DNA of 64,000 nucleotides from an uncultured Marinobacter sp. (GCF_946886895.1 NZ_CAMPJO010000004.1:1-64000); one strand, 5' to 3'. Shown: positions 15,798 to 26,097, counted from the first letter of the stretch. Numbers and translations are program-made. Notes: generated by a model not told the origin, from the letters alone.

Positions 15798-17912
15798 ATG
15801 CGCCCAGACCAACAAGAAACAGCTGAGACTTTTGTCCGGAGAAAAGCCAAGAACCTTGAGTTCTTCAGAAGGCGGTTTCCGGCGATTCATAAGCACTACG
15901 GCAACCTGATGATGAAACGGGTGGAGCTGGTGGTGAGCCCGGTGGAAGTCGATGTGGATCTGCACGTGGAGGGCAAGAGCCTTTACCAGGGGCGAGCGAA
16001 GGCAACGGGCCTGCGCGAGACCGAGATGTTCCTGGCGGACAATGAGCCCTACCAGTATCTGAAGACGTTCCGCCCGCCGCTGGCCAGTGGTTACGGTTAT
16101 CCGCGGCTGGCCAGCCGGAGTCTCCGGAACTGCCTGGAGGCCCTGCCGGATCGCGAAACCGGGTTTGCGGGCTATCCCATGGGCAACTTTTTTCCCTTTA
16201 TCGTGTTTCTGGGGTGCGGCCTCGGTTATCAGATTGAGGCGCTGGTCGAGCGTGCGGATATTGTCAATGCCCTTGTCTTCGAGCCGGATGAGGAAAAGTT
16301 TGCCGCCAGTCTGTTCACGGTGGACTGGGAGTCGATCTGCGACCGCTTTCTGTCCAGGAAAGGTTATGACATCCGGTTTGCCATCGGCGTGGACGCCACC
16401 GAGCGTAACCTCAAGGACCTGCTTGAACGCAACCTGAATAAACGGGTGCCACTGCATCCGGCCATGACCATCTATTTCAACCACCAGGCCTGCAACATCA
16501 ACCGCAGCATCGCCGAGGAGATCCGCAAGGACCTGCCAACGCTGTTTGCCTCCTGGGGCAACTATGATGATGAGATGAAGCGGCTGAACAACACCGCGTT
16601 TAATCTGCGCGCCGGTCGTAAATTCCTCCGGAAGTCCGTAACCGGCACTTTCCACAAGCCGGTGGTGATTGTTGGTAGCGGCCCGTCGATCGACGAGCGG
16701 TTGCCGCTGATCCGGCAATGCCGCGACAGCATCACCCTGGTGTCTGCCGGTACCGGCCTGAAGGCCCTGATCAATAACGGCGTGAAGCCGGACTTTCACG
16801 TGGAGCTGGACCCGGATTACCTGATCTATCAACTGTTGAACGATATTGGTCGCGAGAAGCTGAAGGGTATTACCCTGATTGCGGTTAATGAGATCAACGC
16901 GCTTGTGCCCGGACTGTTTGACGAGGTGGTTCTCTATGCCAAGAAGGACAACCCGGCGCCGAAAGGTTTCCGGCTTGAACAGTACGCCTTTGAGCACTGC
17001 AACCCCACCTGCACCAACGCCGCTTTTGCGATTTTCCAGCAGCTTGGGTTCCGTAACTTCTTCCTGTTCGGAACGGATTACGGCTTTAAGGACAGAACGA
17101 AGCACCACGCGTCCGGTTCTGTGTATGGCAGTCGGGACGACAGCAGTGAAGTGTCGGTGCTTCTGAACGACCTGGCCCGGAAGAACTTTCTGGAAGGCAA
17201 GCTGATTGAGGTGGATGCCGTTGATGGTGGCAAGATTTTCACCCGTTCGGACTACTTTACCGCCATGCGGAGTGTCGAGAACCTGCTGCATTGGGCCCGG
17301 GAGCGGGACCATGATGTGCAAGTCTGGAACTGTGCCGATGGCGCGGTTATTTCGGGCGCGCCCTGGCTCGCGCCTGACGAGTTCGCCGGCACGGTTGACC
17401 GGATTGTGGATGAAGCCGCTGAAGAGCCGACTCCCGCTGACGTCGTCGCCAGCTTGGTTCAGACCCACCGGGACGACGAGCTGGAAGATCGTCTTGCCAA
17501 AGTCGGGACTTTTCTTGCCGGTCGGGCGGGTCAGCTCAAGCAGATACTGCGCTTGGGGTCGCTGAGGGGTAAGAAAGACGTGGTGCGTTTGATGGCACCG
17601 TTGATTGACGGCTCCCAGGTTATAGAAACACCGAAAGGGTTCAATGCCCCTCAGCCCGAGCAATACGTGGCCCAGCACCTGTTGCGTGGCACGCTGATGC
17701 ACTTCATGACCGTGGGGCTGTATCACGCCATGGCCTGTGCCGACGACGCCGAGGCCATACCCGTCGCCACCCGCTGGAAGGAGGCCTTCACCGGTTTTCT
17801 CGAGGCGGTGCCGGCGCACTACGCCAGCGTGATTACCGACCAGGCGACCGGTGAGGGCGAGCGCTGGCTGGAAATGACCATCCATGACCGGGAGTCAGCG
17901 GTTGAGGTATAA
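15798..17912 (+). CDS. Maf-type motility accessory factor (flagellin glycosyltransferase family)
   Basis: A 704-residue protein of the Maf/DUF115 (MptE-like) family, which transfers nonulosonic acids to flagellin in bacteria where it has been studied. An N-terminal domain carries GCGLGYQIEAL (about 135-145); the central MAF_flag10 domain shows VVIVGSGPSIDERLPLI, LVSAGTGLKALINNGVKPDF and FLFGTDYGFKD. It ends in a bidirectional terminator shared with the convergent flagellin gene. The setting beside three flagellins supports glycosylation. No sialic, pseudaminic or legionaminic acid synthesis genes are in the window. Confidence 0.9.
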   Translation: MRPDQQETAETFVRRKAKNLEFFRRRFPAIHKHYGNLMMKRVELVVSPVEVDVDLHVEGKSLYQGRAKATGLRETEMFLADNEPYQYLKTFRPPLASGYGYPRLASRSLRNCLEALPDRETGFAGYPMGNFFPFIVFLGCGLGYQIEALVERADIVNALVFEPDEEKFAASLFTVDWESICDRFLSRKGYDIRFAIGVDATERNLKDLLERNLNKRVPLHPAMTIYFNHQACNINRSIAEEIRKDLPTLFASWGNYDDEMKRLNNTAFNLRAGRKFLRKSVTGTFHKPVVIVGSGPSIDERLPLIRQCRDSITLVSAGTGLKALINNGVKPDFHVELDPDYLIYQLLNDIGREKLKGITLIAVNEINALVPGLFDEVVLYAKKDNPAPKGFRLEQYAFEHCNPTCTNAAFAIFQQLGFRNFFLFGTDYGFKDRTKHHASGSVYGSRDDSSEVSVLLNDLARKNFLEGKLIEVDAVDGGKIFTRSDYFTAMRSVENLLHWARERDHDVQVWNCADGAVISGAPWLAPDEFAGTVDRIVDEAAEEPTPADVVASLVQTHRDDELEDRLAKVGTFLAGRAGQLKQILRLGSLRGKKDVVRLMAPLIDGSQVIETPKGFNAPQPEQYVAQHLLRGTLMHFMTVGLYHAMACADDAEAIPVATRWKEAFTGFLEAVPAHYASVITDQATGEGERWLEMTIHDRESAVEV

Positions 17913-17941
17913 AAAAACGGGCCGCTGTGGCCCGTTTTTTT
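17913..17941. terminator. Bidirectional terminator between maf and flagellin
   Basis: AAAACGGGCC and GGCCCGTTTT form a perfect stem around GCTGT, with A and T runs on both sides. It can end both the plus-strand maf and the minus-strand flagellin transcripts. Confidence 0.9.
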
Positions 17942-17957
17942 GAGTGTCGCCGGGGCG

Positions 17958-19400
17958 TTAGCCCTGGAGCAACTGCAACACCTGCTGGGGCCTCGCGTTC
18001 GCCTGCGAGAGTACCGACAGCCCGGCTTGCTGGAGCACCTGGGTGCGGGCCAGTTCCGCCGTTTCCTTGGCAAAATCGGCGTCCTTGATCCGGCTGTTGG
18101 CGGCACTGAGGTTTTCGCTGGTGGTCGACAGGTTGGCGATGGTCGACTCGAACCGGTTCTGTACCGCGCCCAGTTCACTGCGCAGTGCGTTGATGAAGGT
18201 GAGGGCGGAGTCGACCCGGATAATGGCGTCGTTGGCGCCCTCCACGGTTTTGATGCTGACACCTTCCAGGTTGCCGGTTGTCAGGTAGTCCGTGGAGCCA
18301 GAGGCGCCCAGCAGACCGGCCGGGTCATTGATGGCGAACGCCTCCAGGGCCTGGATTTTGATCTCACCTTTCAGCGGTGTACCCGAGGCGCCAATCTCCG
18401 CTTCACTGAAGCCGACACCAGAAGTGGTCACGCCGGACACCCCGGTGCCACCTTCGGTAATCACCAGGTCTTCGCCGCCACGGACGGTAAATTTAAGCCC
18501 GCCGGTGGTTTCGGAGACCTCAAGATTCTGGATATTGGCCTCTTCCAGGGCGGCGGCCACATTACCCTTGGTGATCGTTCCACCGGAGCTGACCGGGACG
18601 GCCACGGTAACCGGGTCTTCATCACCAACGGAAATGGTGACCGTGTACTGGCCACCACCAGAGGTGCCAGAGGCGTCCTGGACATCGTTGAATGTCAGTG
18701 TCTGCTCGTTGGAGGCCGTCGCCAGCGCTACGCCCTGGATATTGGCGTCGTTCACTGCCGTGGCGATATCCGCAGCGGATGCGCCGGAGGCCGCTTCCAC
18801 TGTCACCGGCTCATTCGAGCCGACTTCGATGGAGAAGGTGCCGCCGCCGCTGGCCGGAACGGACAGGCCGCTGGCAATGGCGATTTTGCCGATGTCTTCT
18901 GCCGTGGAGCCGTTGGAGAGGTTCACATCGATGGTGTCGCCGGCGTTGGCGCCTACCTGGAAGCTCTGGATGCCGAAGGAGCCGTCGAGAACCTTGAGAC
19001 CATTAAACGTGGTCTGTTTGGCGATACGGTCAATCTCGGATATCCGCTGCTGCACTTCCTGGTCCAGGGCAATTCGGTCGGACGCGCTGTTAGTCGCGTT
19101 GGCCGACTGGATGGACAGTTCGCGGATGCGCTGCAGGTTGGAAATGACCTCCGCCAGTGCGCCTTCCGTGGTCTGGGCCAGGGAGATGCCATCGTTGGCA
19201 TTCCGGGTGGCCACGTTCAGACCCTGAATCTGTGATTCAAAGCGAGTGGAGATGGCCAGGCCGGCGGCGTCGTCTTTTGCCGAGTTGATACGCAGTCCGG
19301 AAGACAGACGCTCCAGCGCCACGTTGGATTCACTCTGGGATCGTTCGAGGTTCCGTTGAGCGTTCAGTGAAGCAATGTTCGTGTTAATTACCTGAGGCAT
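17958..19400 (-). CDS. Flagellin (minus-strand copy)
   Basis: A 480-residue filament protein. The D0/D1 N terminus ([20 protein letters not shown] ... [20 protein letters not shown]) and C terminus ([21 protein letters not shown] ... [14 protein letters not shown]) are conserved. The variable middle (about 150-390) contains two Flagellin-IN-like repeats of the form [15 protein letters not shown] and [17 protein letters not shown]. The ATG at 19400 is preferred over 19406 because AGGGGA then sits at the right distance. It is divergent from the second flagellin and has a sigma-54-like promoter, so it is probably expressed earlier than the FliA-dependent copy. Confidence 0.93.
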   Translation of the reverse strand: MPQVINTNIASLNAQRNLERSQSESNVALERLSSGLRINSAKDDAAGLAISTRFESQIQGLNVATRNANDGISLAQTTEGALAEVISNLQRIRELSIQSANATNSASDRIALDQEVQQRISEIDRIAKQTTFNGLKVLDGSFGIQSFQVGANAGDTIDVNLSNGSTAEDIGKIAIASGLSVPASGGGTFSIEVGSNEPVTVEAASGASAADIATAVNDANIQGVALATASNEQTLTFNDVQDASGTSGGGQYTVTISVGDEDPVTVAVPVSSGGTITKGNVAAALEEANIQNLEVSETTGGLKFTVRGGEDLVITEGGTGVSGVTTSGVGFSEAEIGASGTPLKGEIKIQALEAFAINDPAGLLGASGSTDYLTTGNLEGVSIKTVEGANDAIIRVDSALTFINALRSELGAVQNRFESTIANLSTTSENLSAANSRIKDADFAKETAELARTQVLQQAGLSVLSQANARPQQVLQLLQG

Positions 19401-19489
19401 TGTCATTCCCCTGTTCTGGGTGCCGTTGCCTGTTTCTGAGAAAGGTTCAGGTGCCGGCGGTTTCTTTTTTCAAGCGTTGGCAGGCCAGA

Positions 19490-19505
19490 AGCGAATTGTG
19501 TGCCA
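19490..19505 (-). promoter_or_regulatory. Sigma-54-like promoter of the minus-strand flagellin
   Basis: The minus strand reads TGGCACACAATTCGCT. The invariant GG and GC are 11 bases apart exactly as in the consensus TGGCACG-N4-TTGCW; the second T of TTGC is replaced by C. It is about 90 bases before the start. No FliA site was found for this gene. Confidence 0.6.
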
Positions 19506-19658
19506 TTTGTTCAAAAAAACTTTCAAGGCATTGAAAATATGGAAATAAACATGTGTCTTATTCGGCGACGTCCGTAACCGGCAAGGAGAGCAGTGGCAGG
19601 GTTTTGCCGTTTATCTGGCAGGTTTTACATTTATTAACAAAAACTTTAATCAAGTGCC

Positions 19659-19685
19659 TAAAGCAATCCGGGGGGTGGCCGTTAA
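19659..19685 (+). promoter_or_regulatory. FliA (sigma-28) promoter of the second flagellin
   Basis: TAAAGCAA (19659-19666), 11-bp spacer, GCCGTTAA (19678-19685), against the consensus TAAAGTTT-N11-GCCGATAA. It lies about 85 bases before the start codon. Confidence 0.78.
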
Positions 19686-19768
19686 CTGGATCAACAGGGC
19701 AGCGTACCGGGGCGAGACATCGGTCGCTAAACCTTATCACTGAAAAGACGAAGGTTAAGGAGAAGCAC

Positions 19769-21199
19769 ATGGCTCTCGGAATCAACACAAACGTGGCGTC
19801 AATTTCCGCCCAGAACCAACTGAACAAGTCCCAGGAACTGTCCAACCAGGCGCTTGAGCGTCTGTCCTCTGGCCTGCGCATCAACTCTGCAAAAGATGAC
19901 GCTGCTGGTCTGGCCATTTCCACTCGCTTCCAGTCCCAGATTTCCGGCCTGAACGTGGCTACCCGGAATGCCAACGATGGCATCTCCCTGGCCCAGACCA
20001 CGGAAGGCGCACTGGACGAGATCACCAACAACCTGCAGCGTATTCGTGAATTGGCGGTTCAGTCTGCCAACGCCACCAACAGTGCTTCTGACCGCGCCGC
20101 CCTGAATGACGAAGTTCAGCAGCGCATCGAAGAAATTGACCGTATCTCCAAGCAGACTGCCTTTAACGGCTTGAAGGTACTGGACGGCTCGTTTGGTCGT
20201 CAGGACTTCCAGGTAGGCGCGAACGCCGGCGAAACCATCGGCATCGACCTGACCCAGGGCACCACCAAGGATTCCATCGGCCAAATCGCCTCCACGGGTG
20301 ATCTGGCCATCGGCTCCGGCGGAGGCACCTTCAGTATCGAGGTGGGCTCTGAGGATGCGGTCAGCGTGACTGCCGCCTCAGGTGACAGTGCCAAGGACAT
20401 TGCCGATGCCATTCAGGCAGAGAACATTAATGGCCTGTCTCTGGTGTCTGCGACTAACGTGAAAGACTTGGCGTTTACTGCGGTTACTGACTCTTCCACC
20501 TCCGGTGGTTCAACCTACAGCGTAACTCTGAAGGTTGGTGATGCGGACGCAGTGACTGTTTCGGTTGATATGGCTTCCGGTGGTTCCGTGACCAGCGATG
20601 AGTTGGCCGACGCCATCAACTCAGCCGGCGTTGAAGGTCTGTCCGTCGAAACCAGCTCCGCTGGTCTGAAGTTCACCGTCGCCGACGGCGAGAACTTCTC
20701 AATCACCGAGAATGCGATTTCCGGTTCCAGTGGTGCGGGCGGCTTTACTGATGCTGTAACCTCTGGCGCGACCTCAGGTGTTGGCGCAATCCAGTACGGC
20801 ACCGTCAGCATCAATGCCCTGGAGTCCTTCTCGGTCACTGACGCCAGCGGCGTAATTGGTGGAACCGATAACTACGGCCTGTCTGGCAACCTTGGTGGTG
20901 TCACTGTTGATACCGTCGACAACGCCAACGACGCGATCCAGCGTGTGGACTCAGCGCTCAAGACGGTGAACAGCCTGCGTGGCGAGCTCGGTGCGATTCA
21001 GAACCGCTTCGACTCCACCATTGCCAACCTGGCGACCACCTCAGAAAACCTGAGCGCCGCCAACAGCCGTATCCTGGACGCGGACTTCGCGGCAGAAACC
21101 GCCAAGCTGTCCAAGGCCCAGGTTCTGCAGCAGGCCGGCATCTCGGTACTGGCTCAGGCTAATGCCCGCCCACAGCAGGTTCTGTCCCTCCTGCAGTAA
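19769..21199 (+). CDS. fliC: Flagellin (plus-strand copy, FliA-dependent)
   Basis: A 476-residue flagellin with full D0/D1 ends ([34 protein letters not shown]) and a central region with two Flagellin-IN-like repeats ([32 protein letters not shown]). The ends are close to those of the minus-strand copy while the middle differs. ATG at 19769 follows AAGGAGAAG. A sigma-28 promoter drives it, and a 13-bp-stem hairpin lies between it and flaG. Codon use is more regular than in the third flagellin, suggesting this is the major filament protein (inferred). Confidence 0.95.
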   Translation: MALGINTNVASISAQNQLNKSQELSNQALERLSSGLRINSAKDDAAGLAISTRFQSQISGLNVATRNANDGISLAQTTEGALDEITNNLQRIRELAVQSANATNSASDRAALNDEVQQRIEEIDRISKQTAFNGLKVLDGSFGRQDFQVGANAGETIGIDLTQGTTKDSIGQIASTGDLAIGSGGGTFSIEVGSEDAVSVTAASGDSAKDIADAIQAENINGLSLVSATNVKDLAFTAVTDSSTSGGSTYSVTLKVGDADAVTVSVDMASGGSVTSDELADAINSAGVEGLSVETSSAGLKFTVADGENFSITENAISGSSGAGGFTDAVTSGATSGVGAIQYGTVSINALESFSVTDASGVIGGTDNYGLSGNLGGVTVDTVDNANDAIQRVDSALKTVNSLRGELGAIQNRFDSTIANLATTSENLSAANSRILDADFAAETAKLSKAQVLQQAGISVLAQANARPQQVLSLLQ

Positions 21200-21214
21200 A
21201 CAGGGGCTAGCGGT

Positions 21215-21244
21215 GAGAACCGGAACCTTCGGGTTCCGGTTCTC
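21215..21244 (+). terminator. Hairpin between flagellin and flaG
   Basis: GAGAACCGGAACC (21215-21227) and GGTTCCGGTTCTC (21232-21244) form a perfect 13-bp stem with a TTCG tetraloop. No T run follows, so it may stabilise the flagellin mRNA end or attenuate read-through into flaG. Confidence 0.6.
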
Positions 21245-21265
21245 CGCCGTTAAAGGAGGTGAGCT

Positions 21266-21700
21266 ATGAATGGCGTTAACCTGAATAGCCCGGATCTGAA
21301 GCTGGTTCGCACCAGTGACCAAGCACCGGCTCGGGCAATGTCGTCATCTCAGGCCGAAGGCAGGAATGCCTACGACCCTGCAGTTTCTTCAACTGGGCAG
21401 GTGGTGGCACCGACCGTTGACCCCTCTTCGGATGTTTCCAGGGCTGAAAAGCTGCAGAAACGTAACGAAGCCCAGAAGCAACAACTGGAAGATGCCGTGT
21501 CACAGCTGAACGATTATGTTCAGAACGTGCAGCGGGATCTGCAGTTCGAGGTGAACAACGACCTTGGACAGACCATCGTGAAGGTGGTGGATCAGCAAAC
21601 CCGGGAAGTGATTCGACAGATTCCCGATGAAGTGGCATTGAGGTTGGCAGAAAACTTGCGGCAGGATGAACCGCTGACGTTGTTCAATATAAAGGTCTAA
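21266..21700 (+). CDS. flaG: FlaG family protein
   Basis: A 144-residue protein: disordered, polar N-terminal half, then a helical region with QLEDAVSQLNDYVQNVQRDLQFEVNNDLGQTIVKVVDQQTREVIRQIP and the terminal LRLAENLRQDEPLTLFNIKV typical of FlaG. In other polar flagellates FlaG affects filament length. Start ATG follows AAAGGAGG. A second, truncated copy of its last 18 codons is present at 23345, after the third flagellin. Confidence 0.9.
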   Translation: MNGVNLNSPDLKLVRTSDQAPARAMSSSQAEGRNAYDPAVSSTGQVVAPTVDPSSDVSRAEKLQKRNEAQKQQLEDAVSQLNDYVQNVQRDLQFEVNNDLGQTIVKVVDQQTREVIRQIPDEVALRLAENLRQDEPLTLFNIKV

Positions 21701-21754
21701 AAAATGGCCGGGGCGCTTTGTGCAGGCCCTGGCCTTCTTCCGCACTGAGGCGCA

Positions 21755-23272
21755 GTGGCCTTGAGTGTCAACACCAATGTTGCATCCATAAACGCACAAC
21801 GACAGTTGCAACAATCATCTGCTCTGTCTGCGGCCGCGCTGGAACGGCTATCGTCAGGCCTGCGAATTAACTCTGCTCGTGATGACGCCGCCGGCCTGGC
21901 TATCTCTACCCGTTTTCAATCCCAGATATCAGGACTGAACGTCGCTCGGCGAAACGCCAATGATGGTATTTCGTTGGCGCAAACTTCTGAAGGTGCACTT
22001 CAGGAGGTCGTTGGCAACCTCCAGCGAATTCGGGAGCTGTCTATTCAGTCCGCCAACGCGACTAACAGTCCGGCTGACCGGGTAGCGCTGAATGACGAGG
22101 TGCAGCAACGGCTCAATGAGATCGACCGGATTGCGACCCAGACGGCGTTTAACGGGTTGAACGTATTGGGCGGGTCCCTCGGCGAGCTTAGCTTTCAAGT
22201 GGGAGCGAAGGCTGGCGAGGCCATCGGGCTCACCTCACTCACGGGCAGTCGCCTGTCGGATTTGGGTGCAAAGGCTGAGGTTAGCGCCACACTCCTTGAT
22301 GGCGCTCTCGCTGGAGGAAACCCTGCAACACTTGCTCTGGGAACCTTTAGCAATGGGTTTGGTGGTGGTGGTAATGACATCTACCAACTGACGTTTGATG
22401 ACGGTGCCGGCAATTCGCTCACCGTTGTGGCCAACGACACCGATAGTTTCCCTATCGGCCGCGTGACGGTTGCCCAAATGGTCACTGGCTTTACCGGCGC
22501 AGGGTTTGGGAATGACGGAAGCGGTGTGCAGAGTGGATACAGCCTCGATCTCGGTACTTCGACAGATCTGACGGAGGCCATTACTAATGGAACTTTGTCG
22601 ATTTTGCGGGAAGATGGTACGAATTTCTCAACGGCGGAATTCGACAGCGGTTCAGCATTTTTTCCAGGCTTTTCAAACACGGCTGATACGACTGATGGCG
22701 TTCCTTCTATTTCCGATGGCCTGGCCGAGGGCGATTTCGCCATACAGATTGGCGACGCCGAGGCCGTTGGCATTGTGGGAGACTTTGAAACAACGGCCGA
22801 CTTTGTGTCCGCTATCAACGCCCAGGTGCCCGGCGCTCTTGCGGTGTTGGACTCAGAAAGCAGTACCGTGAGCGTGACCTCGAGTGAGGCCATTGTTCTG
22901 ACCGGCAACCTGACGGATCTTGTGGCAACGTTCGATGCGGCGGAAGCTCGCCCGGCGGGGTCGCTTGAAGGTGTCGATATAACAACCGTTGCAGGTACGC
23001 AGGATTCGGTGATTCGCGTGGACAATGCGCTGACAGAGATTAACGAGCTACGAAGTGAGTTGGGCGCGCTGCAGAATCGTTTCGAATCCACGATCGCCAA
23101 CCTGGCGACCTCCGTAGAGAATCTGAGCGCCGCCAACAGCCGAATCCTGGATGCGGATTTCGCGGCAGAAACCGCCAGGCTCTCCAAGGCCCAGGTTCTG
23201 CAGCAGGCCGGCATATCGGTGCTGGCACAGGCCAACGCCCGTCCACAGCAAGTTCTGTCGCTGCTACAGTAA
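21755..23272 (+). CDS. Third flagellin, GTG start, divergent central region
   Basis: A 505-residue flagellin with conserved ends ([30 protein letters not shown]) but a middle (about 150-430) unlike the other two: a Gly-rich stretch [20 protein letters not shown] and a single Flagellin-IN-like repeat [15 protein letters not shown]. The start is GTG at 21755 with TGAGG upstream; no FliA or sigma-54 site is seen in the 54-base gap, so it probably depends on read-through from flaG or is expressed weakly. The codon use of the middle looks less biased than that of its neighbours. It arose together with the flaG remnant by duplication of a flagellin-flaG unit (inferred). Confidence 0.9.
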   Translation: MALSVNTNVASINAQRQLQQSSALSAAALERLSSGLRINSARDDAAGLAISTRFQSQISGLNVARRNANDGISLAQTSEGALQEVVGNLQRIRELSIQSANATNSPADRVALNDEVQQRLNEIDRIATQTAFNGLNVLGGSLGELSFQVGAKAGEAIGLTSLTGSRLSDLGAKAEVSATLLDGALAGGNPATLALGTFSNGFGGGGNDIYQLTFDDGAGNSLTVVANDTDSFPIGRVTVAQMVTGFTGAGFGNDGSGVQSGYSLDLGTSTDLTEAITNGTLSILREDGTNFSTAEFDSGSAFFPGFSNTADTTDGVPSISDGLAEGDFAIQIGDAEAVGIVGDFETTADFVSAINAQVPGALAVLDSESSTVSVTSSEAIVLTGNLTDLVATFDAAEARPAGSLEGVDITTVAGTQDSVIRVDNALTEINELRSELGALQNRFESTIANLATSVENLSAANSRILDADFAAETARLSKAQVLQQAGISVLAQANARPQQVLSLLQ

Positions 23273-23344
23273 ACCCGGAGCATCCGGTTTTCGGGTTTCC
23301 GCCGCTCATGGTCGTAGGCTGAGGGGCGAATATCTCTGGTTCCG

Positions 23345-23401
23345 TTGAGGTTGGCAGAAAACTTGCAGCAGGATGAACCGCTGACGTTGTTTAACATCTG
23401 A
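23345..23401 (+). pseudogene. flaG remnant (last 18 codons plus stop)
   Basis: The frame reads LRLAENLQQDEPLTLFNI and then TGA, against LRLAENLRQDEPLTLFNIKV at the end of flaG (21638-21700). At the DNA level about 53 of 57 bases match. The rest of flaG is missing and no start codon or ribosome site precedes it. It marks the right end of a duplicated flagellin-flaG unit. Confidence 0.9.
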
Positions 23402-23446
23402 GTCGAACGGCTTGCCGCTTTGGGCTGATGGAAATGACGGTATTTC

Positions 23447-23492
23447 AGCACCGCCGCTCCCTGATTGACGGGACCGGCGGTGCTCTGCGTTT
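23447..23492 (+). terminator. Terminator after the third flagellin and flaG remnant
   Basis: AGCACCGCCG (23447-23456) pairs with CGGCGGTGCT (23475-23484), followed by CTGCGTTTTA. Confidence 0.65.
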
Positions 23493-23538
23493 TAGGCTAA
23501 GCTTTTACGAGTTGTTACAAATTTGGCATGCCTGAGGG

Positions 23539-23565
23539 CAAAGTTTTGCCGGTGTTTGCCGATAT
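23539..23565 (+). promoter_or_regulatory. FliA (sigma-28) promoter of fliD
   Basis: CAAAGTTT (23539-23546), 11-bp spacer, GCCGATAT (23558-23565): seven of eight matches to each half of the sigma-28 consensus, 42 bases before the fliD start. Confidence 0.85.
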
Positions 23566-23607
23566 GGGTTTAAGTAGAGACATTTGCTCCTGTGGGGAGG
23601 CACCGTT

Positions 23608-25584
23608 ATGGCCGGAATTTCATCATTAGGGATTGGTTCAGGGGTTCTGAGTTCAGACCTCGTGGACAAGCTGGTGGCTGCGGAACGTAAGCCTGCTGAA
23701 GATCGGCTTACGCTGGAGACCCAGAAAAATGAAGCGCTGTTGTCCGCTTACGGCAAGTTGCGCAGTGCCGTAACCGAGCTGCGGCTTCCCATGCGCCAGC
23801 TGAGCGCGGCCGACAACCTGACGGCCTATTCCGCCACATCCTCCAACGACAGTGTTGAGGTCAGCCTGGATAACAGCAAGGCCGGGCGAGGCAGCTACAC
23901 CGTGGAAGTGCTTGCGCTTGCCCAGGCACAGTCTCTGGCATCCGGCACCTTTGCCGACAAGGATGCCACGACGGTGGGAGAGGGCACCATTACCCTGAAA
24001 TCCGGAGACGCCAGCAAAACGATTACGATTGATGGTACGAACAATACGCTCCAGGGCCTCGCTAACGAAATCAACGAATCCGGAATCGGTGTGACCGCCG
24101 GTGTCATCGATACCGGCGACGGGTACCGGCTGGTCATGTCCTCCGAGGAAACCGGCACGGCGAATGCCATCTCCCTGACGGTCAATGACGACGACGGTAA
24201 CAACACGGATGCCGCAGGCCTGTCCCAGTTCGCTTTCAATGGTACCACCAGCAACCTGACTGAAACGGTGGCCGCCAAGGACTCACAAGTCCGCATCAAT
24301 GGTATCGATATCTCCCGCTCGTCCAACAACATCGAGAACGTGATCGACGGCTTGAGCTTCGAGGTGAAGGAAGAGGGCGTGACGTCTGTGATCAAGGTTG
24401 AGCGGGACCTTGGCGCGGTGGCCGATCGTGTTCAATCGTTTGTCGACAAGTTCAATGCACTTCAGGGCACCATTGACAGCCTGGCGGGCTACGACGCGGA
24501 AGCCGGCCGGGGCGGGATTCTCAATGGCGACTCGATCGTGCGCGGTATTCAGAACGATTTGCGCAATCTGCTGACCCGGGTTGTTCCGGGGCTTGAGAAT
24601 GCCAGCGTGAGAACCCTGGCGGACGTGGGCATATCCACCAACCCGGATACCGGTGGCCTGGAGCTCGACAGGGAAAAATTTGAAGAGAAACTGGAGCAGA
24701 ACCCGGACGACGTGACGGCGTTGTTTGCGGAGCAGGGTCGCGCTTCCGACAGCCAGGTCGAATTCGTGCGCAGTGGCACCGCCACGGTTCCCGGCAGCTA
24801 TGACATCAACATTACCCGTGCGGCCACTCAGGGATCCCTGACGGGCGGTGCGACGCTTGGTTCGAACGTATCCATTACCTCGGCCAACGATGATATTACC
24901 TTTGAGGTGAACGGCGGGACCTCTGTCTCCATTACGCTGGATGCCGGCGCCTACGCGACACCGCAGGATCTGGTTGACCAGATTCAGGCGAAGCTGAATG
25001 AGAACGATGCATTGAAGGCGGCCGGTACGTCGGTAGCGGTGGATCTGGACGGTACAGGTGCCCTGCGGTTTACCTCCGAGGCGTTCGGTGAGAGCTCGAA
25101 TGTCAGCATCACCAGTATCGAGGATGGTTCGGCCTATGGCCTGGCCGAGGCGAGCGGAACGGCCGGCCAGAACGTTGCGGGCACAATTGACGGGAAGCTG
25201 GCCGAGGGCGATGGCCAGGTGCTGTTCCTGGGTGCCGGCCGGGGGGACGCGTCCGGGCTTCAGGTGCGAGTGGCGGGGACCGATACCGGCAGCCGTGGCA
25301 CGATCACCTTTATTGAAGGGGTCGCGGAGCGCACCGTCAATCTGGTGACCGGTATTCTCGGTGCGGATGGCGCCATTGCCTCCCGTACTGAGGGCCTGAA
25401 CCAGGCTCTGGAAGAGGTGCAGCAGGATCGACTGGATCTTGAAGAGCGTTTGACTTCCTACCGCGAACGCCTCGTGGCCCAGTTCAGCGCCGCCGATGCC
25501 CTGATCGCCCAGCTTAACAACACCCGGGATTTCGTAACGCAGCAACTGGCTGCACTGGCCCCCCAAAACCGAAATAACGACTGA
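23608..25584 (+). CDS. fliD: Flagellar hook-associated protein 2 (filament cap)
   Basis: A 658-residue FliD, the pentameric cap that folds flagellin at the filament tip; exported by the flagellar secretion system. The N-terminal FliD_N domain begins MAGISSLGIGSGVLSSDLVDK; the C-terminal part ends in a coiled coil (LNQALEEVQQDRLDLEERL ... LIAQLNNTRDFVTQQLAAL). A Flagellin-IN-like segment lies near 385-430. It is longer than the 460-480 residues of enteric FliD, as is usual for marine relatives. ATG at 23608 follows GGGGAGG. fliS follows after 36 bases. Confidence 0.93.
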   Translation: MAGISSLGIGSGVLSSDLVDKLVAAERKPAEDRLTLETQKNEALLSAYGKLRSAVTELRLPMRQLSAADNLTAYSATSSNDSVEVSLDNSKAGRGSYTVEVLALAQAQSLASGTFADKDATTVGEGTITLKSGDASKTITIDGTNNTLQGLANEINESGIGVTAGVIDTGDGYRLVMSSEETGTANAISLTVNDDDGNNTDAAGLSQFAFNGTTSNLTETVAAKDSQVRINGIDISRSSNNIENVIDGLSFEVKEEGVTSVIKVERDLGAVADRVQSFVDKFNALQGTIDSLAGYDAEAGRGGILNGDSIVRGIQNDLRNLLTRVVPGLENASVRTLADVGISTNPDTGGLELDREKFEEKLEQNPDDVTALFAEQGRASDSQVEFVRSGTATVPGSYDINITRAATQGSLTGGATLGSNVSITSANDDITFEVNGGTSVSITLDAGAYATPQDLVDQIQAKLNENDALKAAGTSVAVDLDGTGALRFTSEAFGESSNVSITSIEDGSAYGLAEASGTAGQNVAGTIDGKLAEGDGQVLFLGAGRGDASGLQVRVAGTDTGSRGTITFIEGVAERTVNLVTGILGADGAIASRTEGLNQALEEVQQDRLDLEERLTSYRERLVAQFSAADALIAQLNNTRDFVTQQLAALAPQNRNND

Positions 25585-25620
25585 TCGGCGAACGCCGGTC
25601 AGCGAACGAAGAGGTCGATT

Positions 25621-26019
25621 ATGAACGGTCTACAGGCATACCAGCGGGTAAACACCCAAACCAGCATCACCGATGCCGATCCGCACAAGCTGATCCAGCT
25701 CCTGTACAACGGGGCCCTGGAGCGCATCAATATGGCCAAGGCCCGCATGCAGGCGAAGGACTACGAGGGCAAGGGCAAGCTGATCAGCAAGGCCATCGAG
25801 ATCATTGGCGGCCTGCGCAGCTTCCTGGATTTCGAGCAGGGTGGTGATCTGGCACCCAGGCTGGAAGGGCTCTACGACTACATGGAGCGAACCCTGTTTG
25901 AGGCCAACGCCAAAAACGATCTGGCCAAGCTGGACGAAGTGGCGGATTTGCTGCGCTCCGTCAAGGAAGGCTGGGATGGGATCCGGGACGAGGCGGTAAG
26001 CCAGCAGGCGGCTGGCTAA
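25621..26019 (+). CDS. fliS: Flagellin export chaperone FliS
   Basis: A 132-residue four-helix cytosolic chaperone that holds the flagellin C terminus before export. Begins MNGLQAYQRVNTQTSITDADPHKL with the usual LIQLLYNGALERI helix and ends in a short charged tail. It is the last gene of the flagellar block and shares the FliA transcript with fliD. Confidence 0.93.
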   Translation: MNGLQAYQRVNTQTSITDADPHKLIQLLYNGALERINMAKARMQAKDYEGKGKLISKAIEIIGGLRSFLDFEQGGDLAPRLEGLYDYMERTLFEANAKNDLAKLDEVADLLRSVKEGWDGIRDEAVSQQAAG

Positions 26020-26097
26020 TAGCCATTCCCCCCGCTCTCCCGTACAATACTGCCCTTCTTTTCAATACATCCATTCTATTCAGTCTGGAGCAAGGGC

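Noticed and set aside
15765..17885. A 706-codon minus-strand open frame opposite maf
   Set aside because: It is the antisense shadow of a gene in GC-rich DNA; the maf frame has clear family motifs and the reverse has none.
24283..25566. Long minus-strand open frames opposite fliD and the flagellins
   Set aside because: They follow the codon pattern of the highly biased flagellar genes and carry no recognisable domain.
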